NCBI RefSeq assembly: GCF_000716335.1
Contig: NZ_JOBL01000203.1
Location: 1 to 32,767, forward strand
DNA length: 32,767 nt
Source of the DNA: Streptomyces sp. NRRL S-118
GTDB lineage: Bacteria > Actinomycetota > Actinomycetes > Streptomycetales > Streptomycetaceae
Reading direction: 5' to 3'
The notes under the pieces were generated by a model, which was not told where the DNA came from, did not search any database, and was given only the letters and a program-made list of their open reading frames with translations. Shown piece by piece: positions 7,144 through 18,466 of the stretch. The number at the start of each line of letters is the position of its first letter. The first letter of the stretch is position 1. The translations under genes were made by a program, and so were the position numbers.

Positions 7144-9654
7144 TCAGTCCAGGACCTTGATCCGCAGTGCCGGCGAAGCCGCGATCTGCTCCTCGGTGAA
7201 CCGCTCGGTCACCCACTGGCCTGCCGAGAACAGCTTGGTCTGATCGGCGTGGTGCGGCGAGTCGGGGTTGGCCGACTGGGAGTAGGCCAGTACGGAGGAG
7301 GCCTGCGGCGGGCCCTCGGCGGTGAACCGCACCTGCTGGATGAAACTGGATCCGAAGACGATGTCCGGTGTGCCGTCGACCTGGCCGGGAGTGATCACGT
7401 TCAGGACGCCGAGTTCCCCGATCGAGCCGTGGATCGGGATCCGCTCACCGTTACGGGTGACCTTCTGGACGTCCGAGAGCGGCGCGTTCAGCGGGATGCC
7501 CGCCTTGCGCAGCGCGAGTACCGCCCGGCCGAACGCGTCGCGGACGGCCGGGCTTCCGGAGTCCAGCGAGTTGGGCGTGTGCACGGGGTCCTTGGGATCG
7601 AAGGGGACCCGCCAGGGAAGTTTCTCGGTCCCCTGTCCACCGAGCAGCAGAACCCAGTAGTTCGCGAACAGCCAGGACCCCCGGCTGTCCGACGTGTAGT
7701 CGTGGTCCTTCCAGGCGGCCAGGATCGGGCATGCCTCGCTGACGTTGACCAGGTTTCCGTCCACCAGGATCAGGCCGAAGGGGACGCTCTGGCACATCGT
7801 CACCGTGGCGTTGAGGGCCAGGTCGGCCGCCCTGCTGTTGTCGGCGAACAGCAACGTGCCCATGTTCTCCGGGGTGAAGCCCTTACCGGGCAGGCCGTCG
7901 GTGCCGTCGATTCGTTTCTGGGCGGTCAGGATCAGCTCCTGGGTGCGCAGCGAACGGGGCGCCGCCATGTCGCCCATCACCCTGGGGAAGGAGAGCGGCT
8001 GCTCGGGGTTGGCCAGCCAGGCGCTGTCGTTGGCGTTGCCCACGAAGTCGGACCGGATCAGGCGTGGCTGCTTGTGGGGGTCCAGCAGGCCGGGCGCGAC
8101 CGCGTTCGGGTCGGTGGGCCAGTCGCATGCGCTGCGCTTGCCGTCGAGGATGGAGATCGGCGGCACGTTCGGCAGCCGTAGGGGTTGGCTGAAGAGCAGC
8201 TGACCGGTCTGGGTGAGGCACGACCGGGCGTGCTCGTCCGTGATGTTCGGGGCGGCCTGGATGTCCGCGTACAGCGCGTTGCCCTTGCGGTCGGAGGCGA
8301 CGGTGTTGAAGTAGGGAACTCCCTGTGTGGTCTCCAGGATGTTCACCACGTCGTGGACGTCCTTGGCCTGATCGAGGCGGAACCAGGTGTTCAACGCCCT
8401 GAGGTTGGCCATGTTCACGTCGCGTACCGCGTGCGCGCTGACCACCCAGGGCAGCGGGACGCCCTGGATCGATGTGGTGACAGGGCCGTAACGCGTGGAC
8501 CACAACGTCCTGGTGACCCTGCCGATGGAGCCGTCCGCGTTCAGCACGTCGACACCGACCTGCTGCGAGGTCATCCGTTGCCAGGCGCCGTCCACCAGGT
8601 AGTGGGTCGGGTTCAGCGGATCCACCTGCACGTCGAACAGCCCGAACGGCGCCACGGTGGCGACCGTGTGGCTCCAGGCGACGTCGTTGTTGTGTCCGAT
8701 GTTCACCGCGGGCAATCCCAGCAGGCTGGCCCCGGAGACGTCGACCTTCCCCGGGATCGTCAGCTGGCTCTGCCACATACGGTTCTTTCCCTGCCACGGG
8801 AAGTGCGGGTTGGCCAGCATCATGCTGGTGCCGCCCGAGACGCCCTGGGAACCGACCGCCAACGCGTTGCTGCCCATGCTCTGCTGCCGGCTCACCGCCA
8901 TCGCGTCGCGGATCCTCTCCGCGGTCCTCGCGGTCTCCGCGCTCCCTGTCGTCTTCGCGCTCCCCGTCGTCCCGGCGGTCTTCCGCCCGGCCTTCCCGGC
9001 GGTCGGTGCCGGCGGCGCGGCGGCCGACGCCCCGGGGGGCGCGGCGTTCACCTGACCGTCCAGCAGCGCATCGGCACTGCCCATGATGATCTCGGCGTGT
9101 GCGTGCCGGTAGACGTCCAGCTCCGTGATCGGCCGCACCCAGGCCGCACCGCGGCAGGCCGGGTCCGAGATGTTGTTCACGCCCGTCTCGGCCAGGTACC
9201 GGTTGTACCCCTGGACGTAGCCGCGGATGGCGTCCTCGACCTCCGGCTCCGGCCCGTCGGGGGCGGGCCGGCCGCGCAGCCGTTCCACCACTCCGTTGTC
9301 CTTGATCCGCTGGAAGTACAGGTCGCTGTTGAGATTGGTGGTGCTGTTCTGGTTCTGGCCGGGGCTCGCTCTGCCGTTGGGCCCCAGGTAGCGGGATCTC
9401 TGGGCGTTGACCATCAGATAGGTGTCGGCCAGCGTGCAGATGTTGTCCTTGGCCGCGGCGTATCCGTAGCCGGTTCCCAGCCCCTCCCAGTCCGAGGCGA
9501 TGATGTGCGGGATTCCGTACTCGGTGTACCGGATCGTCGGCTTGTCCGGCCCCTGCTCGGCGGCGGGTGACCCGGTGGCCGCGGTCGTGCTCATCACCGC
9601 CACCGCCGCCACGACCGCCATCGGCAGTCTCGCTCTGCATCTCCTCCGCGCCAT
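7144..9654 (-). CDS. Secreted penicillin acylase family Ntn hydrolase
   Basis: The protein has 836 residues. ATG 9654 is chosen because GGAAGGAC lies 7 nt upstream and a Sec signal follows directly ([20 protein letters not shown]). The alpha-chain region begins at [12 protein letters not shown]. An Ala/Gly/Thr-rich spacer of about 60 residues precedes [10 protein letters not shown], where Ser262 should become the N-terminal nucleophile of the beta chain after autocleavage. [11 protein letters not shown] follows, as is usual for this family. Length and order fit streptomycete acylases that cleave long acyl chains from aculeacin-type lipopeptides or acyl-homoserine lactones (AhlM-like), rather than true penicillin G acylases. 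The protein is extracellular. Substrate preference cannot be read from sequence. It shares a promoter element with the downstream esterase. Confidence 0.88.
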   Translation of the reverse strand: MARRRCRARLPMAVVAAVAVMSTTAATGSPAAEQGPDKPTIRYTEYGIPHIIASDWEGLGTGYGYAAAKDNICTLADTYLMVNAQRSRYLGPNGRASPGQNQNSTTNLNSDLYFQRIKDNGVVERLRGRPAPDGPEPEVEDAIRGYVQGYNRYLAETGVNNISDPACRGAAWVRPITELDVYRHAHAEIIMGSADALLDGQVNAAPPGASAAAPPAPTAGKAGRKTAGTTGSAKTTGSAETARTAERIRDAMAVSRQQSMGSNALAVGSQGVSGGTSMMLANPHFPWQGKNRMWQSQLTIPGKVDVSGASLLGLPAVNIGHNNDVAWSHTVATVAPFGLFDVQVDPLNPTHYLVDGAWQRMTSQQVGVDVLNADGSIGRVTRTLWSTRYGPVTTSIQGVPLPWVVSAHAVRDVNMANLRALNTWFRLDQAKDVHDVVNILETTQGVPYFNTVASDRKGNALYADIQAAPNITDEHARSCLTQTGQLLFSQPLRLPNVPPISILDGKRSACDWPTDPNAVAPGLLDPHKQPRLIRSDFVGNANDSAWLANPEQPLSFPRVMGDMAAPRSLRTQELILTAQKRIDGTDGLPGKGFTPENMGTLLFADNSRAADLALNATVTMCQSVPFGLILVDGNLVNVSEACPILAAWKDHDYTSDSRGSWLFANYWVLLLGGQGTEKLPWRVPFDPKDPVHTPNSLDSGSPAVRDAFGRAVLALRKAGIPLNAPLSDVQKVTRNGERIPIHGSIGELGVLNVITPGQVDGTPDIVFGSSFIQQVRFTAEGPPQASSVLAYSQSANPDSPHHADQTKLFSAGQWVTERFTEEQIAASPALRIKVLD

Positions 9655-9739
9655 CGAGCCGTCCTTCCCCTTCGGGCCCTTCGGCCCGGTGGTCCCTGTG
9701 GTAGAGGCCTTCTGCGAACGCGGCCACGTTAAGGAAGAC

Positions 9740-9758
9740 CGATGAAATCCCGATGATG
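9740..9758 (-). promoter_or_regulatory. 11-nt direct-repeat operator upstream of the acylase
   Basis: On the minus strand this reads CATCATCGGGATTTCATCG: TCATCGG half-sites 11 nt apart, 86-104 nt before the acylase start. GTCTTCC and then TTAACGT, a possible -10, follow. The half-sites, the TTCC tract and the ACGT..CGCG context match the esterase upstream region at 7075-7093. Confidence 0.45.
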
Positions 9759-9857
9759 CGGGCGCCCCACAGGGGCAGGACGACCGGCGGCGGCCGCATA
9801 CCGGGCCCGAGCGTGCGCCGGAACGCCGGACCGTTGCAACCGTCGGCCGCACACTGC

Positions 9858-10668
9858 TCAGTGGCGGTCCTGTTCGAAGCTCCGCAGCAGGTCTGCCGCG
9901 ACGCTCACCGCGATGGTCGCGGGCTCCTTGCCGGTGATGCCGGGGATGCCGATCGGGGTCTTGATCCGGTCGACGGCCGCGGCGTCGTGGCCGCCCTCAG
10001 TGGCCAGGCGATGCCGGAAGCGGGCCCATTTGGCGGCCGAGCCGATCAGTCCGATCGAGCCGAGACCGGTGGTGCGCAGAGCCGCGTCGCACAGTGCGGC
10101 GTCCTCGGCGTGATCATGAGTCATGATCAGGACGTGGGTGCCGGGTGCCAGCCGTACCAGCACCTCCTCGGGAAGCAGCGGGGTGTGGTGCACGTGGATC
10201 TGCGCCACCGCATCCTCGAGCACGTCGAGCCGGTCGTCGGCGAGCATCCCCGGGCGGGAGTCCACCAGGTGCAGATCGACGTGGTGGCGGGCCAGGATGC
10301 GTGCCAGCTCCAGCCCGACGTGCCCGACGCCGAAGATCGCCACGGCCGGGACCACCGGCAGCGGTTCGAGCAGTGCGGTGACGGCTCCGCCGCAGCACTG
10401 GACGCCGTGCCGGTTGGTGACCTTGTCGTTGAGGGCGAACTCCATCAGCTCCGGCTCGGGATCGGGCGTACCGATCAGCTCGCGGGCCCGGTCGATCGCG
10501 ACGGCCTCGATGTTGCCGCCGCCGATCGAGCCCCAGGTCTCGGTACGTCCGACGACGAGTTTGGCACCGGCCCGGCGCGGTGCGTGGCCGCGCACGGTCA
10601 CGACGGTCACCAGCACGCCGGGTTCCCGGCGGGCTCGCAACCGCGCGACCGCGGCCACCCAGTTCTTG

Positions 10669-10676
<8 letters not shown>
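9858..10676 (-). CDS. xdhC: XdhC-family molybdenum cofactor insertion/sulfuration protein
   Basis: The protein has 272 residues. The N-terminal XdhC/CoxI domain includes WGSIGGGNIEA (48-58) and HGVQCCGGAV with the conserved Cys pair at 94-95. A Rossmann domain follows with VAIFGVGHVGLEL (from residue 112). XdhC proteins bind molybdopterin, promote its sulfuration and hand it to xanthine dehydrogenase. The start codon overlaps the last 8 bp of the molybdenum-subunit gene, implying translational coupling, and it is the last gene of the operon. Confidence 0.9.
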
Positions 10677-13064
<2,388 letters not shown>

Positions 13065-13068
<4 letters not shown>

Positions 13069-14546
13069 GACGACACCGCCCCGGTGGTTCGCGCGTACAG
13101 CTTGCGAAGGCTCTGCCCGAGCATCGCGGAGCGATAGCGGGCGCTGGCACGGTGATCGTTCATCGGGGTTCCCTGGGCCTGCAGCACCTGGGCCGCCGCC
13201 TCGACGGTCTCCACGGCCCACGGTTCGCCCTCCAGGGCCGCCTCGGCGGCGAGGGCGCGGATCGGGGTGGCGGCCACGCCGCCCAGGCCGATGCGTGCCT
13301 TGCGGACGATGCCGTCGTCGACGGTGAGCGCAAAGGCGACCGCCACGCTGGAGATGTCGTCGAAGCGCCGCTTGGCGATCTTGTGGAAGGCCACGACCGG
13401 CGACAGTGGCAGCGGGACGCGCACCGCGCGGATCAGCTCGCCGGGACGGCGCACGCTCCGTCGGTAGCCGGTGAAGTAGTCCGCCAGCGGGACCTCGCGC
13501 TCACCGTCGGCGTCGGCGAGCACCACGGATGCCTCCAGCGCGAGCAGCACCGGCGGGCTGTCACCGATGGGGGAACCGGTACCCAGGTTGCCGCCGAGGG
13601 TCGCACTGTTGCGGATGAGCCGGGAGGCGAACTGCGGGAAGAGTTCCGCCAGCAGCGGGACGCTGCCGTCGAGGCGGCGCTCGATCTCGGTGAGCGTCAG
13701 CGCCGCCCCGATCTCGATGTGGTCCGGTGCGACACGCAGCTCCCGCAATGCGGGGAGCCGGTCGATGGCGATCACGCAACCCGCCCGGCGGGAGCGGATG
13801 TTCACCTCCACGCCCCAGTCGGTGCTTCCGGCGACCACCACCGCGGCGGGCCGCTCGCGCAGCAGTTGCAGCGCTTCGGCCAGAGTGCTCGGCCGCAGGA
13901 ACGCACTGCCGTCGCGGGTGTATGCGGTGGCGACCGGTTCGGGCGGGGACTGTTCCCGCCGCTGCGCCAGCGGGTCGTCCTCGGCGGGCTCACCGACGGC
14001 GAACGCGGCATCGCGGATCGGCCGGTAGCCGGTGCACCGGCACAGGTTTCCGCTCAGCGCGTGCAGGTCGAAACCGTTCGGACCGTGCTCGGGGTCGGTG
14101 CCGTGCCCGGGGTCGGAGCGGTCGGCCGGTTCGGCGCGCGCACAGCGGTCGGGCCGGTAGTACTCGGCGGCCATGCTGCAGATGAATCCAGGTGTGCAGT
14201 AGCCGCATTGGGAGCCGCCGCGGACCGCCATCTCCTCCTGCACCGGATGCAGCGTCGGTGGCGTGCCGGGCGCGCCGGTGGTGGCGAGCCCCTCGGAGGT
14301 GATGACCTCCTGACCGTCGAGCGCCGCGACCGGGACCAGGCAGGCGTTGACCGCCACCCAGTCGGTGGGCTTGTTCGTCCCGGGACGGGCCACCAGGACC
14401 GAACAGGCGCCGCATTCACCCTCGGCGCAACCCTCCTTGGTGCCGGTGAGGCCGCGCTCGCGCAGAAAATCGAGCACCGTGGTGTGGGGCGCGGCCGGTG
14501 AAATCGGTGTTTCCTTCCCGTTGACCGTGATCCGCGCCGCTACCAT
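13065..14546 (-). CDS. xdhA: Xanthine dehydrogenase, fused [2Fe-2S] and FAD subunit
   Basis: The protein has 493 residues. The ATG follows GAGGA by 6 nt. The plant-type [2Fe-2S] cluster ligands are Cys40, Cys45, Cys48 (GCAEGECGAC) and Cys69. The second cluster uses Cys114 and Cys117 (QCGYC) with Cys169 and Cys171 (LCRC). An insertion of about 30 residues rich in Asp, Gly and His separates the two halves of the second cluster. The FAD domain follows from about residue 215 (AVVVAGSTDWGVE, RNSATLGGNLGTGSPIGD). It passes electrons from the molybdenum centre to NAD+. It is the first gene of the xdhABC operon; the promoter must lie in the divergent region to the right. Confidence 0.93.
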
Positions 14547-14731
14547 GACGCATCCTCATTTCGGTGCGCGCAAGAGTTGATTGTTCCAGTCGCCATTTCA
14601 GAAGCCTTCTATATCGCTGGCGCAGCTCGAGAAACCGGTGCGCGGTCCAGCCGGCAACGACGTGCCGCAGGCGGTGACAGAATGCAGGAGAATCCGGCGC
14701 CCGTGATCGGGCACGCCGGAGAAAGGGCTGT

Positions 14732-14809
14732 TCAGCAGCCGTGTGCCACGCGACCCGGAACCCAGGCGGCCCGGCGGGCGAGGCGATGCAGATCGGAGAA
14801 GATTGACAT
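14732..14809 (-). CDS. Possible 25-residue leader peptide upstream of xdhA
   Basis: ATG 14809 is preceded, 9 nt away, by a near-perfect Shine-Dalgarno AAGGAGG (14819-14825) within GGAAGGAGG, stronger than that of any nearby gene. The frame reads MSIFSDLHRLARRAAWVPG and ends in Cys-TGA at 14732, some 185 bp before xdhA and on the same strand. It could be a regulatory upstream ORF. No known leader family is recognised, and it may be fortuitous. Confidence 0.3.
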   Translation of the reverse strand: MSIFSDLHRLARRAAWVPGRVAHGC

Positions 14810-15063
14810 CCGACGTCGCCTCCTTCCAAAAGTTCACGAGCCGGTGCGCTCGAAAATAGGGTGCCGCTGGCCCGTCGGTCAACCCTGTGTGCGGAAATCG
14901 TGAGCCGGTTCTTTCTCCGGTGGCAGCAGTCGCGGGACGCCCTGGCGCTCACGCATGACACCGCCGTACTCGTTCGGACCGCACGGCATCTCGAACCGGC
15001 CCGTGAACCCGAGCTCTTCCCCGGGCGGGCCGGGAGACGGTGAGCACCACGGCCGGGGAGCGC

Positions 15064-15097
15064 GGTCGGGTAAACCCGACCATCAGGTCTCGACCTG
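15064..15097. promoter_or_regulatory. Two adjacent palindromes before the membrane glycosyltransferase
   Basis: GGTCGGGTAAACCCGACC (15064-15081) has perfect 8-bp arms around AA. CAGGTCTCGACCTG (15084-15097) has perfect 6-bp arms. Both lie just upstream of the start codon at 15104, in a position suited to repressor operators or to a leader-RNA hairpin over the translation start. The binding factor is unknown. Confidence 0.45.
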
Positions 15098-15103
15098 GCC
15101 GTC

Positions 15104-16411
15104 ATGACGGGGGCGGTAAGGGCCGGGTCTGATGGAGGGGTGCTTACTCCTCCGACGCAAATCCCGTGGAAGCAGCGGCTGTTGTGGTCCGGCGGCTGGC
15201 TCGTGGCGTTCGTGTGGGCCGGGGTGTTCCCGCTCATCGCGGCGCCCGGGCCGCACCGGATCTGGGGGGCCTGCGCGTCCCTCGGCTACTTCTGTGCGGC
15301 GCTCGCCGCGCTGCGGCCGCGGGGGCGGGGCCCGTCCGTCGGGTTCGCCCTCGCCGGCGCGGTGGCCGTGCCGCTGCTGGTGCTGCTGGCCGGCGGTGGG
15401 GCACAGAGCGAGGTCGGCGTCATCGAGCGGTCCGGGATCCTGACCCTTGGTCAGGCCACCCCGTACCTGGCCGATCCCCGCACGGTGGTCGAGGTCACCC
15501 CGTACCTGCCGGGTATGGCGGTGTTCGGGCTGCCGCGTGCGGTGCTGGGCGACAGTGGCCCGCTGCCCGGGCTGCTGGGCGACGCCCGGCTCTGGTGCGC
15601 GGCAGCCTTCCTCGGCTGCCTGTGGGCGGCGCGCCGCGCCACCCTGCGCGGGACGGACGGTCCGCGGGAGGGCGCGGGCGGCACGGTGAGCCGTGACGCC
15701 GTCGGCGCGTTCGTCGCCTCGCCGGTGGTCGCGCTGCCGCTGTGCGTCAGCGGCGTGGACCTGCCACTCACCGGGTTGCTGTTCCTGGCGCTGGTGTACG
15801 CGGCCCGGCGGCGCCCGGTGGCGGCCGGGCTGGCGCTGGCCGCCGCCTGCTCCCTCAAGTGGACGGCGTGGCCCGCCGTCGCGGTCGCCGTGGCGCTGCT
15901 CGCCCATCACGGAGGGACGCGGGCGGCCGTGCGCGGGGCGACCGTGGCGGTGGCGGGCACGGTCCTGCTCGTCCTGCCGAGCGCGCTGTTGTCCCCCGGT
16001 CCGTTGGTGCAGCAGGTGTTCGCGTTCCCGACCGGGCGCGGCCCGTGGGAGACCCCGGCGGCCAGTCCGCTGCCGGGCCGGCTGCTCGCCGACCTCGGGC
16101 CGGCCGGTTGGTACGCGGCGGTCGCGCTGCTGCTGGCCGGCGGGCTCACCGTCGCGGTCTCCCTCGTCGTACGGCCCCCGTACGACCTCGTGTCCGCCGC
16201 CGACCGGCTGGCCGTCGGCCTGTGCGTGGCGTTCCTCCTCGCGCCGGCCGGGCGGTTCGGGTACCTCGCCCTGCCGGTCGCCCTGGCCGTGCTGGCACGG
16301 CTGGTGGGCGGTGCCCGCCGGCCGGCGCCCGGCCTCGTCGTACGGGCCTCACACCCGGGCGCCCGGCCCGCGGACCCGGTCGCGGTGACGGCCGCGTGGG
16401 GTGCCCGGTGA
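15104..16411 (+). CDS. Polytopic membrane protein, probable GT-C glycosyltransferase
   Basis: The protein has up to 435 residues with about ten hydrophobic segments (for example LLWSGGWLVAFVWAGVFPLI, AVAVPLLVLLAGG, LPLTGLLFLALVYAA, WYAAVALLLAGGLTVAVSLV). The long loop after the third segment (TPYLADPRTVVEVTPYLPG) and the overall plan resemble polyprenol-phosphate-sugar-dependent GT-C enzymes such as GT87, though the usual acidic first-loop motif is not clear. ATG 15104 lacks a good ribosome site; GTG 15140 is preceded directly by GGAGGG, too close to be ideal, so the start is uncertain. The stop overlaps the FkbM gene by 4 bp (GTGA). The neighbours make a role in building or exporting a mannose-type glycan or glycolipid likely. 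Confidence 0.55.
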   Translation: MTGAVRAGSDGGVLTPPTQIPWKQRLLWSGGWLVAFVWAGVFPLIAAPGPHRIWGACASLGYFCAALAALRPRGRGPSVGFALAGAVAVPLLVLLAGGGAQSEVGVIERSGILTLGQATPYLADPRTVVEVTPYLPGMAVFGLPRAVLGDSGPLPGLLGDARLWCAAAFLGCLWAARRATLRGTDGPREGAGGTVSRDAVGAFVASPVVALPLCVSGVDLPLTGLLFLALVYAARRRPVAAGLALAAACSLKWTAWPAVAVAVALLAHHGGTRAAVRGATVAVAGTVLLVLPSALLSPGPLVQQVFAFPTGRGPWETPAASPLPGRLLADLGPAGWYAAVALLLAGGLTVAVSLVVRPPYDLVSAADRLAVGLCVAFLLAPAGRFGYLALPVALAVLARLVGGARRPAPGLVVRASHPGARPADPVAVTAAWGAR

Positions 16412-17139
16412 GCGCCCGCCGCACCGCGGCGGTGGCAGCCGCCCTGCGGTGGGGCGCGCACCGGTTCCCGTTCGTGGAGGACGAGGTGGCAGGCCTGCGG
16501 GCGTTCGTACCGCCGGGGTCGGTGAGCGTGGACGTGGGCGCCGAGTACGGGCTGTACACCTGGGTGCTGTCGGCGCTCGCCGGACCGTCCGGCCGGGTGC
16601 ACAGCGTGGAGCCGCTGCCCGGCCCGAACCGCTGGCTGAGCACCACCGCGCGGCTCCTGGGCGCCCGCAACGTCACCGTGCACCGCGCCGCCCTGGGGGC
16701 GCGGGCCGGGCACGGGAAGCTCAGCCTGCCGCTCCGGCGGGGCCTGCCGGTGCACGGGCGCGCGTACCTGACCGAGGGCGCGGACGGGCCCGGTCCCAAT
16801 GCCGAGTTCCGCGCCGCGCGCACCGTGCACGCCCCCGTCCGCACCCTCGACGAGCTGGCCGGCGACGCCGGCCCGGGGCGGGTGGCGTTCGTCAAGGCCG
16901 ATGTCGAAGGCGCCGAACTGGACGTGCTGGAGGGCGGATCGGACACACTGCGCCGCCACCGGCCCACGCTGCTGCTGGAGATCGAGCGGCGGCACCTCGC
17001 GAAGTACGGCGCGGATCCCGCCGACGTCCTGCGGCATCTGCGGTCCTTCGGCTACCAGGCGCACCGCCGGCGGCGCGGCCGCTGGGTCCCCGTCCCCCTC
17101 GTCACCGACGACTGCCGCAACTACCTCTTCACCGCCTGA
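16408..17139 (+). CDS. FkbM-family SAM-dependent methyltransferase
   Basis: The protein has 243 residues from a GTG overlapping the preceding stop (GTGA). The SAM-binding motif is VDVGAEYGLYT (41-51). The family hallmark FVKADVEGAELDVLEGG lies near residues 160-176, followed by LLLEIERRHL. FkbM enzymes O-methylate sugars or polyketides. Placed between a membrane glycosyltransferase-like protein and a mannosyltransferase, it most likely methylates a sugar hydroxyl of the same glycan. Confidence 0.88.
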   Translation: MSARRTAAVAAALRWGAHRFPFVEDEVAGLRAFVPPGSVSVDVGAEYGLYTWVLSALAGPSGRVHSVEPLPGPNRWLSTTARLLGARNVTVHRAALGARAGHGKLSLPLRRGLPVHGRAYLTEGADGPGPNAEFRAARTVHAPVRTLDELAGDAGPGRVAFVKADVEGAELDVLEGGSDTLRRHRPTLLLEIERRHLAKYGADPADVLRHLRSFGYQAHRRRRGRWVPVPLVTDDCRNYLFTA

Positions 17140-17180
17140 CCTCTCCCGCCCCACTCCTCCCACGAAGGCAGCGACCGCCC

Positions 17181-18350
17181 ATGGGCACCACCCTGATCGT
17201 CACCAACGACTTCCCGCCCCGCCAGGGGGGCATCGAGACGTTCGTCCACGCCATGGCGACCCGCGTCCCCGGCAACGACGTGGTCGTCTACACGTCCAGC
17301 GAGCCGGGTGCCGCCGCGTACGACGCCACCTTGCCGTTCCCGGTGATCAGGGACTCCAGCCGCATGCTGCTGCCCACCCCCCGCGTGACCCGCCGCGCGG
17401 TGGAGATCGCGCGGCACCACGGCTGCGACCGGGCCTGGTTCGGGGCCGCGGCGCCGCTCGCGGCGATGGCTCCGGCGCTGCGGCGCGGCGGGATACGGCG
17501 GATGGTCGCCACCACGCACGGCCACGAGATCTGGTGGGCGCGCACACCGGGTGCGCGGCAGGTGATGCGGCGCATCGGCGACCACGTGGACGTCGTCACG
17601 TACCTCGGTGAGTACACGCGGCGCCGTATCGCGCCGGCGCTGGGACCGCGGGCCCGACTGGTGCGGCTGGTCCCGGGCGTGGACCCGGCGGGGTTCCGGC
17701 CCGCGCCCGCCCGGGCGCGGGCGGTCCTGGAGCGGCACGGCATCGTGGGCCGCAAGGTCGTCCTGTGCGTCTCACGGCTGGTGACGCGCAAGGGTCAGGA
17801 CATGCTGATACGCGCGCTGCCGGGCATACGGCGGGCCGTGCCGGACGCGGTGCTGGTGATCGTGGGCGGCGGCCCGGACGAGGAGCGGCTGCGGAAGCTG
17901 GCGCGCCGGCACGCCGACGGTCACGTCGTGTTCGCCGGAGGCCTGGACCATGCGTCGACGGCCCCGTACTACGCGGCGGCGGACCTGTTCGCGATGCCGT
18001 GCCGGACCCGGAAGGCCGGGCTGGAGGCGGAGGGGCTGGGCATCGTGTTCCTGGAGGCGGCCGCCAGCGGACTGCCCGTGGTCGCCGGGGACTCGGGCGG
18101 CGCGCCGGACGCGGTCCTCGACGGGGTGACGGGCACCGTGGTGGACGGCACGGACGTACGAGCCGTGGCCCGCGCCGTGTCGGGGATCCTGCGCGACCCG
18201 GAGAGGGCCGCGGCGATGGGTGAGGCGGGGCGGGAGTGGGTGGCCGCGCAGTGGTCCTGGGACACGTCGGCGGAACGGCTGACGCAGCTGCTCGCGCCGG
18301 GCGCCGACCTCAGGGCGGTCGTGTCCGGACGGGGCGACGACGTGGACTGA
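17181..18350 (+). CDS. PimB-like GDP-mannose-dependent GT4 mannosyltransferase
   Basis: The protein has 389 residues. The ATG lies 12 nt after GAAGG. The GT-B N-terminus TNDFPPRQGGIETFVH, then LLPTPRVTRRA, FGAAAPLAAMAP, VVTYLGEYTRRRI and VSRLVTRKGQDMLIRALP, and the C-terminal AMPCRTRKAGLEAEGLGIVF with SGLPVVAGDSGGAPDAV, are closely like actinobacterial PimB, the phosphatidylinositol mono-mannoside alpha-1,6-mannosyltransferase. The protein is cytoplasmic and membrane-associated. It may be a paralogue recruited for a different acceptor, because the housekeeping pim genes normally sit elsewhere. It is 41 bp after the FkbM gene and a hairpin follows the stop, so the three genes form one unit. 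Confidence 0.88.
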   Translation: MGTTLIVTNDFPPRQGGIETFVHAMATRVPGNDVVVYTSSEPGAAAYDATLPFPVIRDSSRMLLPTPRVTRRAVEIARHHGCDRAWFGAAAPLAAMAPALRRGGIRRMVATTHGHEIWWARTPGARQVMRRIGDHVDVVTYLGEYTRRRIAPALGPRARLVRLVPGVDPAGFRPAPARARAVLERHGIVGRKVVLCVSRLVTRKGQDMLIRALPGIRRAVPDAVLVIVGGGPDEERLRKLARRHADGHVVFAGGLDHASTAPYYAAADLFAMPCRTRKAGLEAEGLGIVFLEAAASGLPVVAGDSGGAPDAVLDGVTGTVVDGTDVRAVARAVSGILRDPERAAAMGEAGREWVAAQWSWDTSAERLTQLLAPGADLRAVVSGRGDDVD

Positions 18351-18365
18351 AGGGCCGTCGGCCCT
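18351..18365 (+). terminator. Hairpin directly after the mannosyltransferase stop
   Basis: AGGGCC (18351-18356) pairs with GGCCCT (18360-18365) across a 3-nt loop and is followed by CCCCC. It begins at the base after the stop codon, so it probably ends the three-gene transcript. Confidence 0.5.
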
Positions 18366-18466
18366 CCCCCGGCGGCGGTGGTCCGTGCCGGCCCCGCCCA
18401 CCGCCGGAGCCGCCGCGGTGTACCGGGGAAGCGCCCGGGGCGTGCCGGGTGGGACGCGGCCGGGGC

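Larger units (their letters stand above)
14547..15103. other. 557-bp divergent intergenic region
   Basis: This gap separates the leftward xdh operon from the rightward glycan genes. Its composition is less GC-skewed than coding DNA, with AT-rich patches such as TCTATATCGC near 14608. It should hold both promoters. Besides a small leftward ORF (14732-14809) and palindromes at 15064-15097, no gene is convincing. Longer open frames here lack codon bias or a ribosome site. Confidence 0.6.

Noticed and set aside
7022..7216. N-terminal extension of the esterase to 7216
   Set aside because: It would place 65 residues before a clear signal peptide, run through the acylase terminator and overlap the acylase coding end. 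GTG 7021 has a good ribosome site.
13069..13221. N-terminal extension of the molybdenum subunit to 13221
   Set aside because: It lies wholly inside xdhA in another frame. ATG 13068 gives the classic ATGA overlap and the normal family length.
14416..15237. Minus-strand 273-codon frame across the xdhA upstream region
   Set aside because: It overlaps xdhA in another frame, has no ribosome site and no codon bias, and crosses the palindromes and the plus-strand gene start.
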